Assembly (NCBI RefSeq): GCF_017310505.1
Contig: NZ_CP065957.1
Location: forward strand, 2,190,699 to 2,254,698
DNA from: Methylacidiphilum caldifontis
GTDB lineage: Bacteria > Verrucomicrobiota > Verrucomicrobiia > Methylacidiphilales > Methylacidiphilaceae
Direction: 5' to 3'
Length of the DNA stretch: 64,000 nucleotides
Part shown: piece by piece, positions 1 to 8,169 of the stretch
How positions within the stretch are numbered: the stretch's first letter is position 1
How the letters are laid out: each line of letters starts with the position of its first letter
Position numbers and translations under genes: made by a program
Notes under the pieces: model-generated
Database searches by the model: none
Seen by the model: the letters and a program-made list of their open reading frames with translations, nothing else
Told to the model about the DNA's origin: nothing

Positions 1-447
1 GAAATTGCTCTTGAGTTAGGTGCTCAAATAGGAATTAACTCCGAAAACATAATCGCTGAAGTTCGACCTGAAGAAAAAGCCAAGGTAGTAAGGAGCTTAC
101 AACAGCAAGGCAAATCCGTTGCTTTTATTGGAGATGGGATCAACGATGGTCCAGCCCTCGCCCAGGCAGATCTTGGAATTGCTGTTCTCAATGCGAGCGA
201 CATTGCTAAAGAGTCTGCAGATATTGTGCTACTGAATGCCGATATTGAAATTATTCCTCTTTTGCTGGAGATTAGCGACAAGACCCTAAAAACGATAAAA
301 GAAAATCTTTTTTGGGCTTTTTTTTATAATACCCTAGCCATTCCTCTTGCTGTAATGGGAAAACTCTCTCCTTCTGTATGTGCCGCAGCGATGGGATTAT
401 CCGATCTTTTTGTTATTGGCAATGCCCTCAGGCTTTATAAAAGATAA
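1..447 (+). CDS. Heavy-metal-translocating P1B-type ATPase, C-terminal part (partial)
   Basis: The reading frame is open from base 1 and ends at the stop at 445-447, so only the last 148 or so residues are present. It contains the hinge motif of the P-type ATPase phosphorylation domain (GDGINDGPAL; most relatives have APAL) followed by two closing membrane segments. This family pumps transition-metal ions across the membrane by ATP hydrolysis through a phospho-aspartate intermediate; the phosphorylation site and any N-terminal metal-binding domain lie upstream of the window. The last helix carries MGLSDLFVIGNALRL. Copper pumps usually have MxxSS at this place, so the metal is uncertain: copper is likely, another metal possible. 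The next gene starts 26 bp downstream on the same strand. Confidence 0.9.
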   Translation, partial: EIALELGAQIGINSENIIAEVRPEEKAKVVRSLQQQGKSVAFIGDGINDGPALAQADLGIAVLNASDIAKESADIVLLNADIEIIPLLLEISDKTLKTIKENLFWAFFYNTLAIPLAVMGKLSPSVCAAAMGLSDLFVIGNALRLYKR

Positions 448-473
448 TCCATTCTCTCTAAAATAGCATTTTT

Positions 474-1130
474 ATGCAGCTAGACATTTTTCTTTTTTAT
501 TCACTCAATGGGTATCACTCTCCTTTTTTAGATTGGCTCATGCCTTTTATATCTGATTTGGGCAATTTTAGCTTATCCTTGTGGATCTTGGGTTTGTTGT
601 TGTTTATTTTTGGAAAATTTAGAGGACGGCTTTTTGTTGTTTTAGCCCTTATTTCCGTTATTGTCGGAGACCGATTGATTATCGACACGATCAAGCAACT
701 GGTGCATAGGCCAAGACCATTCCAAGTTCTTCCTCATGTTAGAGTGGTGGAAAAACAAGATAAAATCTACTATTCTAATCCTCCATTAACAAAAGGGTCA
801 CTCAAGGGAAGGTCCTTTCCGTCAGGCCATGCAGCTAATAACACCGCCGCAGCGGTTATGCTGACCGCTGTGTATGGATTGTCTGCTTTATGGATCTGGC
901 TTTGGGTCTTGTTAGTTAGCTATTCGAGGATTTACATGGGAGTTCATTACCCATCAGATATTTTGGCAGGCTGGCTCATTTCATTAGTTTATTCTTATGC
1001 TTTTCTTTATTTTATTTGTTGGTTTTGGGAAAAATATGGACCGAAACTCTTTCCTCGTCTTCATCGTAGCTATCCAACTTTACCCTTGCACCTACCCAGG
1101 ATAAATAAAAACTTAAAGCTTTCTTCATAG
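474..1130 (+). CDS. PAP2-family membrane phosphatase
   Basis: A 218-residue membrane protein with about five to six hydrophobic segments. All three motifs of the type 2 phosphatidic acid phosphatase superfamily are present: KQLVHRPRP (KxxxxxxRP), PSGHAAN (PSGH) and SRIYMGVHYPSD (SRxxxxxHxxxD), giving the catalytic histidines. Known members dephosphorylate phosphatidate, phosphatidylglycerol phosphate or undecaprenyl pyrophosphate (BcrC/PgpB types). The substrate cannot be told from the sequence; undecaprenyl pyrophosphate recycling is a reasonable guess. It may be cotranscribed with the metal ATPase gene before it. It is followed by a 432-bp stretch with no intact gene. Confidence 0.88.
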   Translation: MQLDIFLFYSLNGYHSPFLDWLMPFISDLGNFSLSLWILGLLLFIFGKFRGRLFVVLALISVIVGDRLIIDTIKQLVHRPRPFQVLPHVRVVEKQDKIYYSNPPLTKGSLKGRSFPSGHAANNTAAAVMLTAVYGLSALWIWLWVLLVSYSRIYMGVHYPSDILAGWLISLVYSYAFLYFICWFWEKYGPKLFPRLHRSYPTLPLHLPRINKNLKLSS

Positions 1131-1328
1131 CAATCTGTTCCATGGAAAAATGAGCAAGAATCGAGATAAAGAAAAGATAGGGAATGATTCGTAGGGAATG
1201 GTTTACTGTTCTAGCAGGACAAAGGAAAGCATTTGTTTGATCACTTTTGACTAGGAAGTAGAGCTGTAGTGCTTGCTTTCTGCTCTCTTCCTTAGATCTC
1301 TAATAGTGCACACGATCTTTGAAGGAAA

Positions 1329-1552
1329 ATGGCTAATTCAGCAAGTTTGCGAAAGCTGGCTAAGGCGGTTCAAATGGATAGCAAACCATGGTGTGGAAGC
1401 ATCTGGTTGGAGACTAACCTATTGCATGGAGGATTTCTCCGGCCTTGAAAGGCAAATCGATTAAAGGCATACAGATAGGTTATCGAGTCAAGCCCAAACA
1501 GGCTTATGAGCCTATTATTGTTTTTTCTTTGCGCGGGGTGGATAACGACTAA
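1329..1552 (+). pseudogene. Decayed coding remnant, possibly of a DNA methyltransferase
   Basis: The 432-bp interval 1131-1562 has no convincing intact gene. Within it a 39-codon stretch opens at an ATG (1329) and stops at 1446-1448. A second phase, open from 1415 to the stop at 1550-1552, reads as real protein and contains WRISPALKGKSIKG followed by YRVKPKQAYEPIIVF. The second segment resembles the KPAxEPIxLARK element near the C-terminus of many amino-methyltransferases acting on DNA, so a frameshifted remnant of such an enzyme is one reading. The resemblance is short and made by eye. The rest of the interval (1131-1328) shows nothing recognisable. Confidence 0.3.
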
Positions 1553-1562
1553 ATTTTAAAAG

Positions 1563-2789
1563 ATGCCTATTCTTAAAGCTTCGCACGTTATATGTAGACC
1601 CGATTTGATCCTGACTCCAGGCTGTGTACGCATCGAGGGAAACAAGATCATCGAGGTTTCAAGATCATTAGAAGTCAATCCAAAAGAAAAAGTCTTGGAT
1701 CTGGGCAGTGCGATTATTTCCCCTGGACTGATCAATGCGCATTGTCATCTCGAATATACACTTTTTGACGGCAGATTGAATTCTTTCCAGGGGTCGTTTG
1801 TGGAATGGATAAAGGGGATTGTCCAGTTAAAAAAAACTTTTTCGGCTAGGGACTATCTCAATTCTTTTAAAACGGGTATGAAGTTAGCTTTGGAGTCGGC
1901 TACAACCTGTTTATTTGATGTCCTATCCATGCCCGAAATTCTCCTTTTTAATTTTCATGTTCCGCTGCGCATTTTTAGCTTTCTTGAACTTATTGATATA
2001 AGCAAACCAATATGGACTGATGAGAGGTTAGCGGGTTTTCTTCTTTTTTTTCAGGGTCGTTCTCCATTTACCCCCTTAGGCCTTTCTCCCCATTCTCCTT
2101 ATACTGCAAGTGAGGATTTGTATTCGCTGACAAGAGCATGGTGTACAAAAGAAAAGGGTTTTGTGATGACTCATGTGGCGGAGTCTTTTGAAGAATACCA
2201 GATGTTTAAAGAGAAAAAAGGGATGCTTTTTGAATTTATATCCCAATTGAACCCCCAATTTCTGAATTTTACCGCATCAAGTCCACTCCGCTATCTGGCA
2301 GAAAAAGATCTTATAGGTCCCAATTCATTGCTCATCCATTTGAATTACCTGGATCAGTCGGATTACAAACTGCTTGAAGAAAACACTTGGAGTGTCGTTT
2401 ATTGCCCAAAGTCTCACGCTTTTTTTGGGCATGATCCTTTCCCTCTGGCCGATCTGTTGACTAGGAAAATCAATGTTCTATTAGGTACAGACAGTCTTGC
2501 CTCTAATGATTCTTTGGACATGAGAAAAGAGATCTGGGTTGCCCATCGTTCTAATCCTTCTGTTTCGATTGTTGAATGGTGGAAGATGCTTACCCTTAAT
2601 CCTGCAAAGGCGATAGGGATGGAAGGTAAGCTGGGAGAGATTAAGGCTGGAGCTTATGCCGATTTGGTCATCACCCTTATCGATTCAGCCTCTTTAAATC
2701 ATCCCTTGGAATTTCTTCTCTTTGAGGACAAAAAACCTTTTATGATTATGGTTGATGGCAATATCGTGCATTGTTCAGAAACCCTTTGA
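1563..2789 (+). CDS. Amidohydrolase-superfamily deaminase/hydrolase
   Basis: 408 residues with the metal-dependent amidohydrolase layout. The HxH pair is at residues 60 and 62 (INAHCHLE), then a THVAES histidine, an LLIHLNYL histidine and the GTDSLASND aspartate, which together make the metal site and catalytic base. The N-terminal strands and the C-terminal segment (GEIKAGAYADLVI) form the usual composite beta domain. Relatives include the SsnA/TrzA group and the aminodeoxyfutalosine deaminase (MqnX) of the futalosine menaquinone route; the latter is a possibility that I cannot confirm. It starts the run amidohydrolase-bioF-bioA, with 9 bp before bioF, so cotranscription with biotin genes is likely. 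The ribosome-binding site is weak (A-rich). Confidence 0.8.
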   Translation: MPILKASHVICRPDLILTPGCVRIEGNKIIEVSRSLEVNPKEKVLDLGSAIISPGLINAHCHLEYTLFDGRLNSFQGSFVEWIKGIVQLKKTFSARDYLNSFKTGMKLALESATTCLFDVLSMPEILLFNFHVPLRIFSFLELIDISKPIWTDERLAGFLLFFQGRSPFTPLGLSPHSPYTASEDLYSLTRAWCTKEKGFVMTHVAESFEEYQMFKEKKGMLFEFISQLNPQFLNFTASSPLRYLAEKDLIGPNSLLIHLNYLDQSDYKLLEENTWSVVYCPKSHAFFGHDPFPLADLLTRKINVLLGTDSLASNDSLDMRKEIWVAHRSNPSVSIVEWWKMLTLNPAKAIGMEGKLGEIKAGAYADLVITLIDSASLNHPLEFLLFEDKKPFMIMVDGNIVHCSETL

Positions 2790-2798
2790 AAGGAAAAG

Positions 2799-3962
2799 AT
2801 GAAAAAGGCTTATTTTGATTTTTCTTCAAGACTGCAGGATCTTCAGGAAAAGTCTTTGTTGCGCAGGCTCAGGGAGTTTAAGCCTACCGAAGGCATGAGT
2901 GCCCTTTTTGATGGAAAGGAAAGCATTCATTTTTCATCAAATGATTATCTTGGTCTCTCCAGGCATCCCATGGTCATTGAGAGGGCGGTTAAGGCAACAA
3001 AAGAATATGGTACAAGCTGCTCGGCCTCTCGGCTCATTTCCGGGAATAATCCTCTTTTTTCTGCCTTGGAACGAACCGTTGCCCAGTGGAAGGGAAAACA
3101 AAAAGCCTTGATTTTTCCCTCGGGCTACATGGCTGCCTTAGCCAGTGTATCATCTCTTGTGGGGAAAGCTGATATGATTTTGATGGATAGCTTCAGTCAT
3201 GCCTCTTTGTGGGAGGGAGCTCGCCTAAGTCATGCAACCCTTCGGGTGTTTGACCATAACGAGCCAAAAAATCTAAAGAAACTTTTAGAAAGGTATGCGG
3301 GGGATTTTAAAAAAATTCTGATCATTACCGAATCCCTTTTTTCCATGGATGGGGACATAGCTCCACTTGAAGAGATTGTTGAACTTAAGGAGCATTTTGA
3401 GGCCTATCTTCTGCTTGATGATGCCCATGCTGAAGGCATTCTTGGAGAGAACGGAGGAGGTTTGGCTACTGCACTAGACTTAGCGGACAAAGTGGATGTG
3501 ATTTTAGGAACGTTTTCCAAAGCTTTAGGTTCTCAAGGAGGCTATGTCGCTGCAGAACAATCAATTATAGATTGGATGATTAATAGCGCAAAATCTTTCA
3601 TTTTTACGACAGCTCTTAGCCCTTCATGCGTTGCTGCAGCTGCTTCTGCTCTTGATATTATCCAATCCAAAGAAGGAGCGATGCTCAGAAGAAAACTCAA
3701 GGATAACATAAGTCATTTCTTTGAAGAAAATCTGGCCAACTCTTTTTTTTGTTCTCCCATAATACCAATAAAAATAGGAACAGAGTCCAAAACCATTGAG
3801 GTTTCAGCTATTCTTGAGCAAAAAGGAATCTATTTGCCCCCTATTCGTTATCCAACAGTACCAAGGGGAGAAGCAAGACTTAGGATTTCTCTTACCGCTA
3901 TCCACCGCGCTGATCAGATCGATTACCTCAAAGAGGCTCTAAAAAAGCTTGGTGTTTTGTAA
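2799..3962 (+). CDS. bioF: 8-amino-7-oxononanoate synthase
   Basis: 387 residues, the normal length for this PLP enzyme of the alpha-oxoamine synthase family. It joins pimeloyl-ACP or pimeloyl-CoA with L-alanine to make 8-amino-7-oxononanoate, the first ring-forming precursor of biotin. Visible marks are the substrate-binding stretch HFSSNDYLGLS near residue 50, the LLDDAHAEGILG region with the PLP-contacting Asp and His, and the Schiff-base lysine in GTFSKALGSQGG. A good Shine-Dalgarno (AAAGGAAAAG) precedes the ATG. bioA follows after 21 bp, so the two consecutive steps of biotin synthesis are encoded together. No bioB, bioC or bioD is in the window. Confidence 0.93.
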   Translation: MKKAYFDFSSRLQDLQEKSLLRRLREFKPTEGMSALFDGKESIHFSSNDYLGLSRHPMVIERAVKATKEYGTSCSASRLISGNNPLFSALERTVAQWKGKQKALIFPSGYMAALASVSSLVGKADMILMDSFSHASLWEGARLSHATLRVFDHNEPKNLKKLLERYAGDFKKILIITESLFSMDGDIAPLEEIVELKEHFEAYLLLDDAHAEGILGENGGGLATALDLADKVDVILGTFSKALGSQGGYVAAEQSIIDWMINSAKSFIFTTALSPSCVAAAASALDIIQSKEGAMLRRKLKDNISHFFEENLANSFFCSPIIPIKIGTESKTIEVSAILEQKGIYLPPIRYPTVPRGEARLRISLTAIHRADQIDYLKEALKKLGVL

Positions 3963-3983
3963 GAATAAAACTCTAGTTATTTT

Positions 3984-5384
3984 ATGTTACCTTCCTTAGT
4001 TTCTTTAGACAAGCAATACCTTTGGCATCCGTTTACTCCTTATGATCGGTGGTTTAGTCCTACTTATGAACCCCTTGTCATAGAGAAAGCCCAAGGGTGT
4101 TACCTCTACGACTCTAAAGGAAAGAAGTATTGGGATGGCAACTCTTCAATATGGACTACTACCCATGGCCATTGTCATCCAAGGATTGTCAAAGCGATCA
4201 TTGAGTGTTTGTCCCAAGTCGATCACATTTCTTTTCTTGGCAATACTCATCCTTGGGCGGTCAAGCTTGGACAAAAACTTGTATCCATGGTTTCGGAAGA
4301 CAACCAAACAAGCTATAGGGTTTTCTTTTCAGATAATGGTTCTACAGCTATAGAAGCTGCAATCAAAATAGCTTGGCAAGCTTTACAACAAAGAGGTGAA
4401 AAACAACGCAATTTATTTTTATGCCTGAAAGGGGGTTATCATGGGGATACGGTTGGAGCGATGAGCGTTTCTTCGGTTCCTTTTCAAAACCGGTTCAATG
4501 AGCTGCTTTTTGACTCTCTGGACGTTGCTTCGCCTTCCTGTTTTCATTGCCCTTGGAATAGATCGAAAAGAGAAAAGGGAAAGGATGCCCGGCTATCAAA
4601 AGAGTGCTTCTGGGAATGTCTTGAAGAACTAAAAAGAATAGTAGCCGAGAATGGCCATAGGCTAGCTGCGATGATCGTTGAGCCTAAAATACAAGGAGCA
4701 TCAGGAATGTGGATGCACCCTGAAGGATACATCAAAGAAGCCTTTCAACTTGTTCGGGATGCAGGAGCTTTTTTTATTGTCGATGAGGTATTTAGTGGTA
4801 TGGGTAGAGCTGGGAGTAAGATCGCAGCTTCGCAAAAAGAGAATGTGAATGCCGATTTTATCTGCTTTGCTAAGGGACTATCTGGAGGAACGTTGCCTAT
4901 AGCCGTAACCTTGGTTAAAGAGGAGATTTTTGAATGTTTTAAGGGTGGGTATAACGAAGCTTTCCTCCATGGACATAGCTATACGGCCAATCCGGTTGCT
5001 TGTGCGGCGGCGTATGAAAATTTAGCAATCTTTGAAGAAGAAAACACGTTTGATCGGATAGCTGGGCTATCTCGTGATTTACAATCTTTTTCTCAAGTTT
5101 TTTGGAATCATCCTCTTGTCGGTGATGTAAGAGTGGAAGGAGCGGTTTTGGCCATTGAGCTCTTGAAGGATAAAAAATGTTCCTCTTTGGATTCCCATTT
5201 TGATAGGGGTTGGGCAGTGACTGAAAGAGCAAAAGCCTATGGCCTAGTCAGTCGCCCCATCAAGGATGTACTTATCCTTGTGCCTCCCTATTGCTCTACT
5301 AGGGATGATATTGAAGGCATGGTATCGGCCTTGTATCGAGCCTTGACTGATGTTTTGCCTCCAAGCAGCTCTTCTTCTTTTTAA
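3984..5384 (+). CDS. bioA: Adenosylmethionine-8-amino-7-oxononanoate aminotransferase
   Basis: A 466-residue class III aminotransferase. It would convert 8-amino-7-oxononanoate to 7,8-diaminopelargonate using SAM as amino donor in biotin synthesis. The N-terminal YLWHPFTPYDRW is the BioA hallmark (WHPFT), which separates it from ornithine and acetylornithine transaminases. The PLP-site aspartate lies in FIVDEVFSGMGR and the lysine in CFAKGLSGGTLP. It follows bioF on the same strand. It is slightly longer than the common size of about 430 residues because of an insertion near residues 185-205 that contains a Cys-x-x-Cys-like pair (SPSCFHCPW). The ATG at 3984 has only a poor ribosome-binding site. 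Confidence 0.92.
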   Translation: MLPSLVSLDKQYLWHPFTPYDRWFSPTYEPLVIEKAQGCYLYDSKGKKYWDGNSSIWTTTHGHCHPRIVKAIIECLSQVDHISFLGNTHPWAVKLGQKLVSMVSEDNQTSYRVFFSDNGSTAIEAAIKIAWQALQQRGEKQRNLFLCLKGGYHGDTVGAMSVSSVPFQNRFNELLFDSLDVASPSCFHCPWNRSKREKGKDARLSKECFWECLEELKRIVAENGHRLAAMIVEPKIQGASGMWMHPEGYIKEAFQLVRDAGAFFIVDEVFSGMGRAGSKIAASQKENVNADFICFAKGLSGGTLPIAVTLVKEEIFECFKGGYNEAFLHGHSYTANPVACAAAYENLAIFEEENTFDRIAGLSRDLQSFSQVFWNHPLVGDVRVEGAVLAIELLKDKKCSSLDSHFDRGWAVTERAKAYGLVSRPIKDVLILVPPYCSTRDDIEGMVSALYRALTDVLPPSSSSSF

Positions 5385-5441
5385 GCGAAATGCTGGAGCG
5401 ATTGAAAGGATAATCTTTTATCCTTATTTTAGAAGTTGATT

Positions 5442-6797
5442 ATGAACAGTTTTGATTACTTGGCTAGCGGCTTCTTTTTTCTTGCCGTTGTACATACCCT
5501 TTTTTCACCCTTCCTTTTTCACAAGGGCAGTTCAATGATTGATTATGCTCTACAAAAAAGAAATATCCACAAAACTCTTCCCCAAAGGGTTTATTTTTGG
5601 GGAGCGCTCTTGCGGTTTGTAGGTGAAGTAGAGATCATTTTTGGGCTCTGGCTCCTTCCCCTTTTTTTCGTACTTGTTTTTCAAGTCGGCTGGGACAAAG
5701 CCTTCGAAGTAATGAAACTAAAAGGAGAATATCCTGAAGCTTTTTTTGTTTCCCTTCTGATGATTATTTCCTCAACTAATCCGATTCTCTCTACTTTTCA
5801 AAGACTTATTGGGTTATTTTGTCCTAAAAAAGTTGAAAGTGCAGCCAGGTGGTGGTTTTGGATACTGACTCTGGGACCTATTTTTGGCTCTTTGATTACG
5901 GAAGCTTCAGCAATGACTTTAACTGCACTTTTGTTAAAAAAAAATTTTTTTGTGCTCAACCCTAATCCCTCGCTCGCTTATGGAACAATTGGCCTTCTTT
6001 TTTTCAACATTTCGATCGGCGGAGCTCTGACTAATTTTGCAGCTCCACCCGTCGTTCTTGTGGCTAATAAATGGCAATGGGACAGTCTTTACATTTTGAT
6101 TCATTTTGGAGCGCTGTTTATCTTGGGAATGATCATTACAAATCTTGCTTATTATTTCTTTTTTAGGAAAGAATTTAATAGGTTAGAAACAGAGAGAAAA
6201 AGTCTTATAGCTGAAGCGGGAAATGAGCTACTTTCCCCTTTTGATGAAGAAATGCCTTTATGGATCAGATTTGTCAATTTTGCTTTTCTCGCAGCCGTAA
6301 CGCTCATCCCGAAGCATTTTGTATTGATGCTTGGAGAACTTATTTTTTTCTTTGCTTTTATGGAAGCAACAAAAGATTATCAAGGAGAAGTCCCATGGCT
6401 CAAGGCTTTCTTGGTAGGTTTCTTTCTTTTCTCCTTGGAAGTATTTGGCAATCTTCAATCTTGGTGGGTAAACCGGCTATTAAGCCATTTGAGTTTTTTC
6501 CCTCTCTATCTTTCTTCTGTTCTTCTTTCTTCTTTTAATGACAACGCTCTGGTGTCTTATGTGGCCACTTTGATCGTTCCCGAAATGGATGAATCAAGAA
6601 AAAGGGCAATCATAGCGGGAGCTTTATCTGGAGGGGGATTAACGATTTTAGCTAACGCTCCGAACCTAGCGGGCTTATCCTTGCTTAGGGATTTCTTCCC
6701 CGAAGGTTTTTCCCCAATAAAACTTTTCAAGATGGCTGTTATTCCCACGGCTTTTGTTACTATTCTTTTTATATTGAAAGAGGTTTTTGTTAGATAG
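5442..6797 (+). CDS. Putative Na+/H+ antiporter family membrane protein
   Basis: About 451 residues, strongly hydrophobic with about ten or more membrane segments. The ASAMTLTALLL and GGALTNFAAPPVVLVA stretches and the closing GGGLTILANAPNLAG motif fit the family described as putative Na+/H+ antiporter (Pfam PF07399). Transport activity is taken from family annotation, not from a catalytic motif I can verify. I prefer the ATG at 5442; an in-frame TTG lies two codons upstream at 5436. Its 3' end overlaps the stop of the convergent DUF763 gene by 8 bp. In an acidophile a proton/sodium exchanger would fit pH homeostasis, but that is inference. Confidence 0.75.
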   Translation: MNSFDYLASGFFFLAVVHTLFSPFLFHKGSSMIDYALQKRNIHKTLPQRVYFWGALLRFVGEVEIIFGLWLLPLFFVLVFQVGWDKAFEVMKLKGEYPEAFFVSLLMIISSTNPILSTFQRLIGLFCPKKVESAARWWFWILTLGPIFGSLITEASAMTLTALLLKKNFFVLNPNPSLAYGTIGLLFFNISIGGALTNFAAPPVVLVANKWQWDSLYILIHFGALFILGMIITNLAYYFFFRKEFNRLETERKSLIAEAGNELLSPFDEEMPLWIRFVNFAFLAAVTLIPKHFVLMLGELIFFFAFMEATKDYQGEVPWLKAFLVGFFLFSLEVFGNLQSWWVNRLLSHLSFFPLYLSSVLLSSFNDNALVSYVATLIVPEMDESRKRAIIAGALSGGGLTILANAPNLAGLSLLRDFFPEGFSPIKLFKMAVIPTAFVTILFILKEVFVR

Positions 6798-7995
6798 GAA
6801 TAGTTTCTTGGCTAAGCCGTGCAAGTCTTTTGAGGGCCTCTTTCTTTTCGCTATAGCCAATCTTTGCTTTTTGAAGGGCCTTTTCAAGAATTTCGATGTT
6901 GCGATCATAGCTGGCACGGTCCACGGGATAAGGAATACCGTCTTTGCCCCCATGGGCAAAAGAATAATCAGCCCAGCTTCGACCTTCCACCCGCTTGGGA
7001 ACATTTTCAAGAGGATCTTTCCTACTAAAAGGGATTCCAAAAACGAGCTCGGCTATTAGGGCAAGACTACGAATCGTGGCAGGACCAACAAGTGGAGTTT
7101 CAAGTAGGGATTGGAAATCTTTTGGGTCTCTTTCGTAAGCGGCAATAAGGGCTTTATGGAGAGCTTTAAGCCTGGTGGGGAAAAAATCAGCGGGGGTGAG
7201 TTGATGCCTGGAAGGAGCAAAGAGTGTAGACTCATCCCTCATTTCGGAAATGAGATTTAGAGTTTTTTGAGGATTTTCCCGTGCAAGAGTACTGCAAGCT
7301 TGCCTTGAGTTTTCAGACTCAGAAGAAATCATGTTAAGTATAAAACTTTTATCATAAAAGGAAGGATTGGAGCTAGAGCTATTGGAGGGATCTAAAAAAT
7401 CTTCGTTAGTTTCTTTAAGGTCTTCTATGGCGAAATGCGGATTACATACAAAATCTTTGGTATGCTCGCTTAGCCAATGGTATCGGCGTGCATAGCCGGT
7501 TGATTCGTTCATTCCTTGTTGGATAACGCACCATGATCCTGAAGAATTAAAAAAGAAACAATGGTGATAAAGGGAAAAACCATCCTGAAGAGCAGCAGAA
7601 TCCACTTTTGCCACCAGTTTGGAAGTACGAACAAGATCTTCCCCTTGGCTTATGCCTATCTGGTCAGCAATTTCGATAATCTCCAATGGAGTTTTCCTTG
7701 ATTGTCTTCCTTTTCCTCCAGCAACAAAAATGCCTATATCTCTGTATCTTTTTTGGGCTTCTTTTAGAGCTCCACAACAGACTGTAGTTAGCCCCGATGA
7801 GTGCCAGTCAAAACCAAGAATACAACCAAATGCTTGGAACCACCAAGGATCAGAAAGCCTCCGGAGCATTTCTTCGCTGCCGTATTCCTCTATGATAAGA
7901 CTTGTCATTGCTCCAGAAAGCCTAACCATTCTTTCGAAAAGATAGGCTGGAGCTCTGCCCTCATGTAAGGGCAGATATGCGGTATTTCTTTTCAT
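6790..7995 (-). CDS. DUF763 family protein
   Basis: 401 residues from the ATG at 7995. The N-terminal half carries the DUF763 family signatures: LPLHEGRAPAYLFERM, then FQAFGCILGFDWHSSG and VAGGKGRQSRKTP. The biochemical role of the family is unknown to me. It is common in archaea and patchy in bacteria, which suggests transfer. A longer frame runs up to 8040 but would enter the tRNA-Glu gene, so I place the start at 7995. Only 9 bases separate that ATG from the encoded CCA end of the tRNA and no Shine-Dalgarno is visible between them. The gene is therefore probably transcribed through the tRNA, or is leaderless. Its stop overlaps the antiporter gene. Confidence 0.8.
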   Translation of the reverse strand: MKRNTAYLPLHEGRAPAYLFERMVRLSGAMTSLIIEEYGSEEMLRRLSDPWWFQAFGCILGFDWHSSGLTTVCCGALKEAQKRYRDIGIFVAGGKGRQSRKTPLEIIEIADQIGISQGEDLVRTSKLVAKVDSAALQDGFSLYHHCFFFNSSGSWCVIQQGMNESTGYARRYHWLSEHTKDFVCNPHFAIEDLKETNEDFLDPSNSSSSNPSFYDKSFILNMISSESENSRQACSTLARENPQKTLNLISEMRDESTLFAPSRHQLTPADFFPTRLKALHKALIAAYERDPKDFQSLLETPLVGPATIRSLALIAELVFGIPFSRKDPLENVPKRVEGRSWADYSFAHGGKDGIPYPVDRASYDRNIEILEKALQKAKIGYSEKKEALKRLARLSQETIPI

Positions 7996-8004
7996 GGGAG
8001 AATG

Positions 8005-8079
8005 TGGCGACCCCAACGGGATTCGAACCCGTGCTGCCACCGTGAAAGGGTGGAGTGCTGACCACTACACCATGGGGTC
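8005..8079 (-). tRNA. tRNA-Glu (anticodon UUC)
   Basis: On the minus strand a complete cloverleaf can be drawn. The acceptor stem is GACCCCA paired with TGGGGTC, followed by discriminator G and an encoded CCA. The D arm contains GGTGTAGTGGTCAGCAC, the anticodon stem CCACC/GGTGG encloses the loop CTTTCAC with anticodon TTC, and the T arm has GGTTCGAATCC. The DUF763 gene begins 9 bases downstream in the same direction. Confidence 0.97.
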
Positions 8080-8088
8080 AAACTTCTT

Positions 8089-8117
8089 CTTATAACTTTA
8101 GCAAAGCAGACAAAGTA
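8089..8117 (-). promoter_or_regulatory. Candidate promoter of tRNA-Glu
   Basis: Reading the minus strand, a TATAAG -10 element lies at 8094-8089. With about 7 bases to the start point this would initiate near 8082, only a few bases before the mature tRNA 5' end. A weak -35 (TACTTT) sits 17 bases further upstream. The same promoter would serve the DUF763 gene behind the tRNA. Confidence 0.45.
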
Positions 8118-8169
8118 GAATGGTGCAAGAAAATTAAGGAAAATACAAAGTCATGAATAAAAATCAAGC

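Noticed and set aside
24..281. Minus-strand reading frame of 85 codons
   Set aside because: It lies antisense to the P-type ATPase, whose motifs are unmistakable; its Ser-rich product is a typical shadow.
1273..1464. 63-codon plus-strand reading frame as an independent gene
   Set aside because: There is no ribosome-binding site, and two other phases in the same stretch look more protein-like; better explained as decayed sequence.
7996..8040. Longer start for the DUF763 gene
   Set aside because: These 15 codons would be read from the 3' half of tRNA-Glu; family similarity begins at the ATG at 7995.
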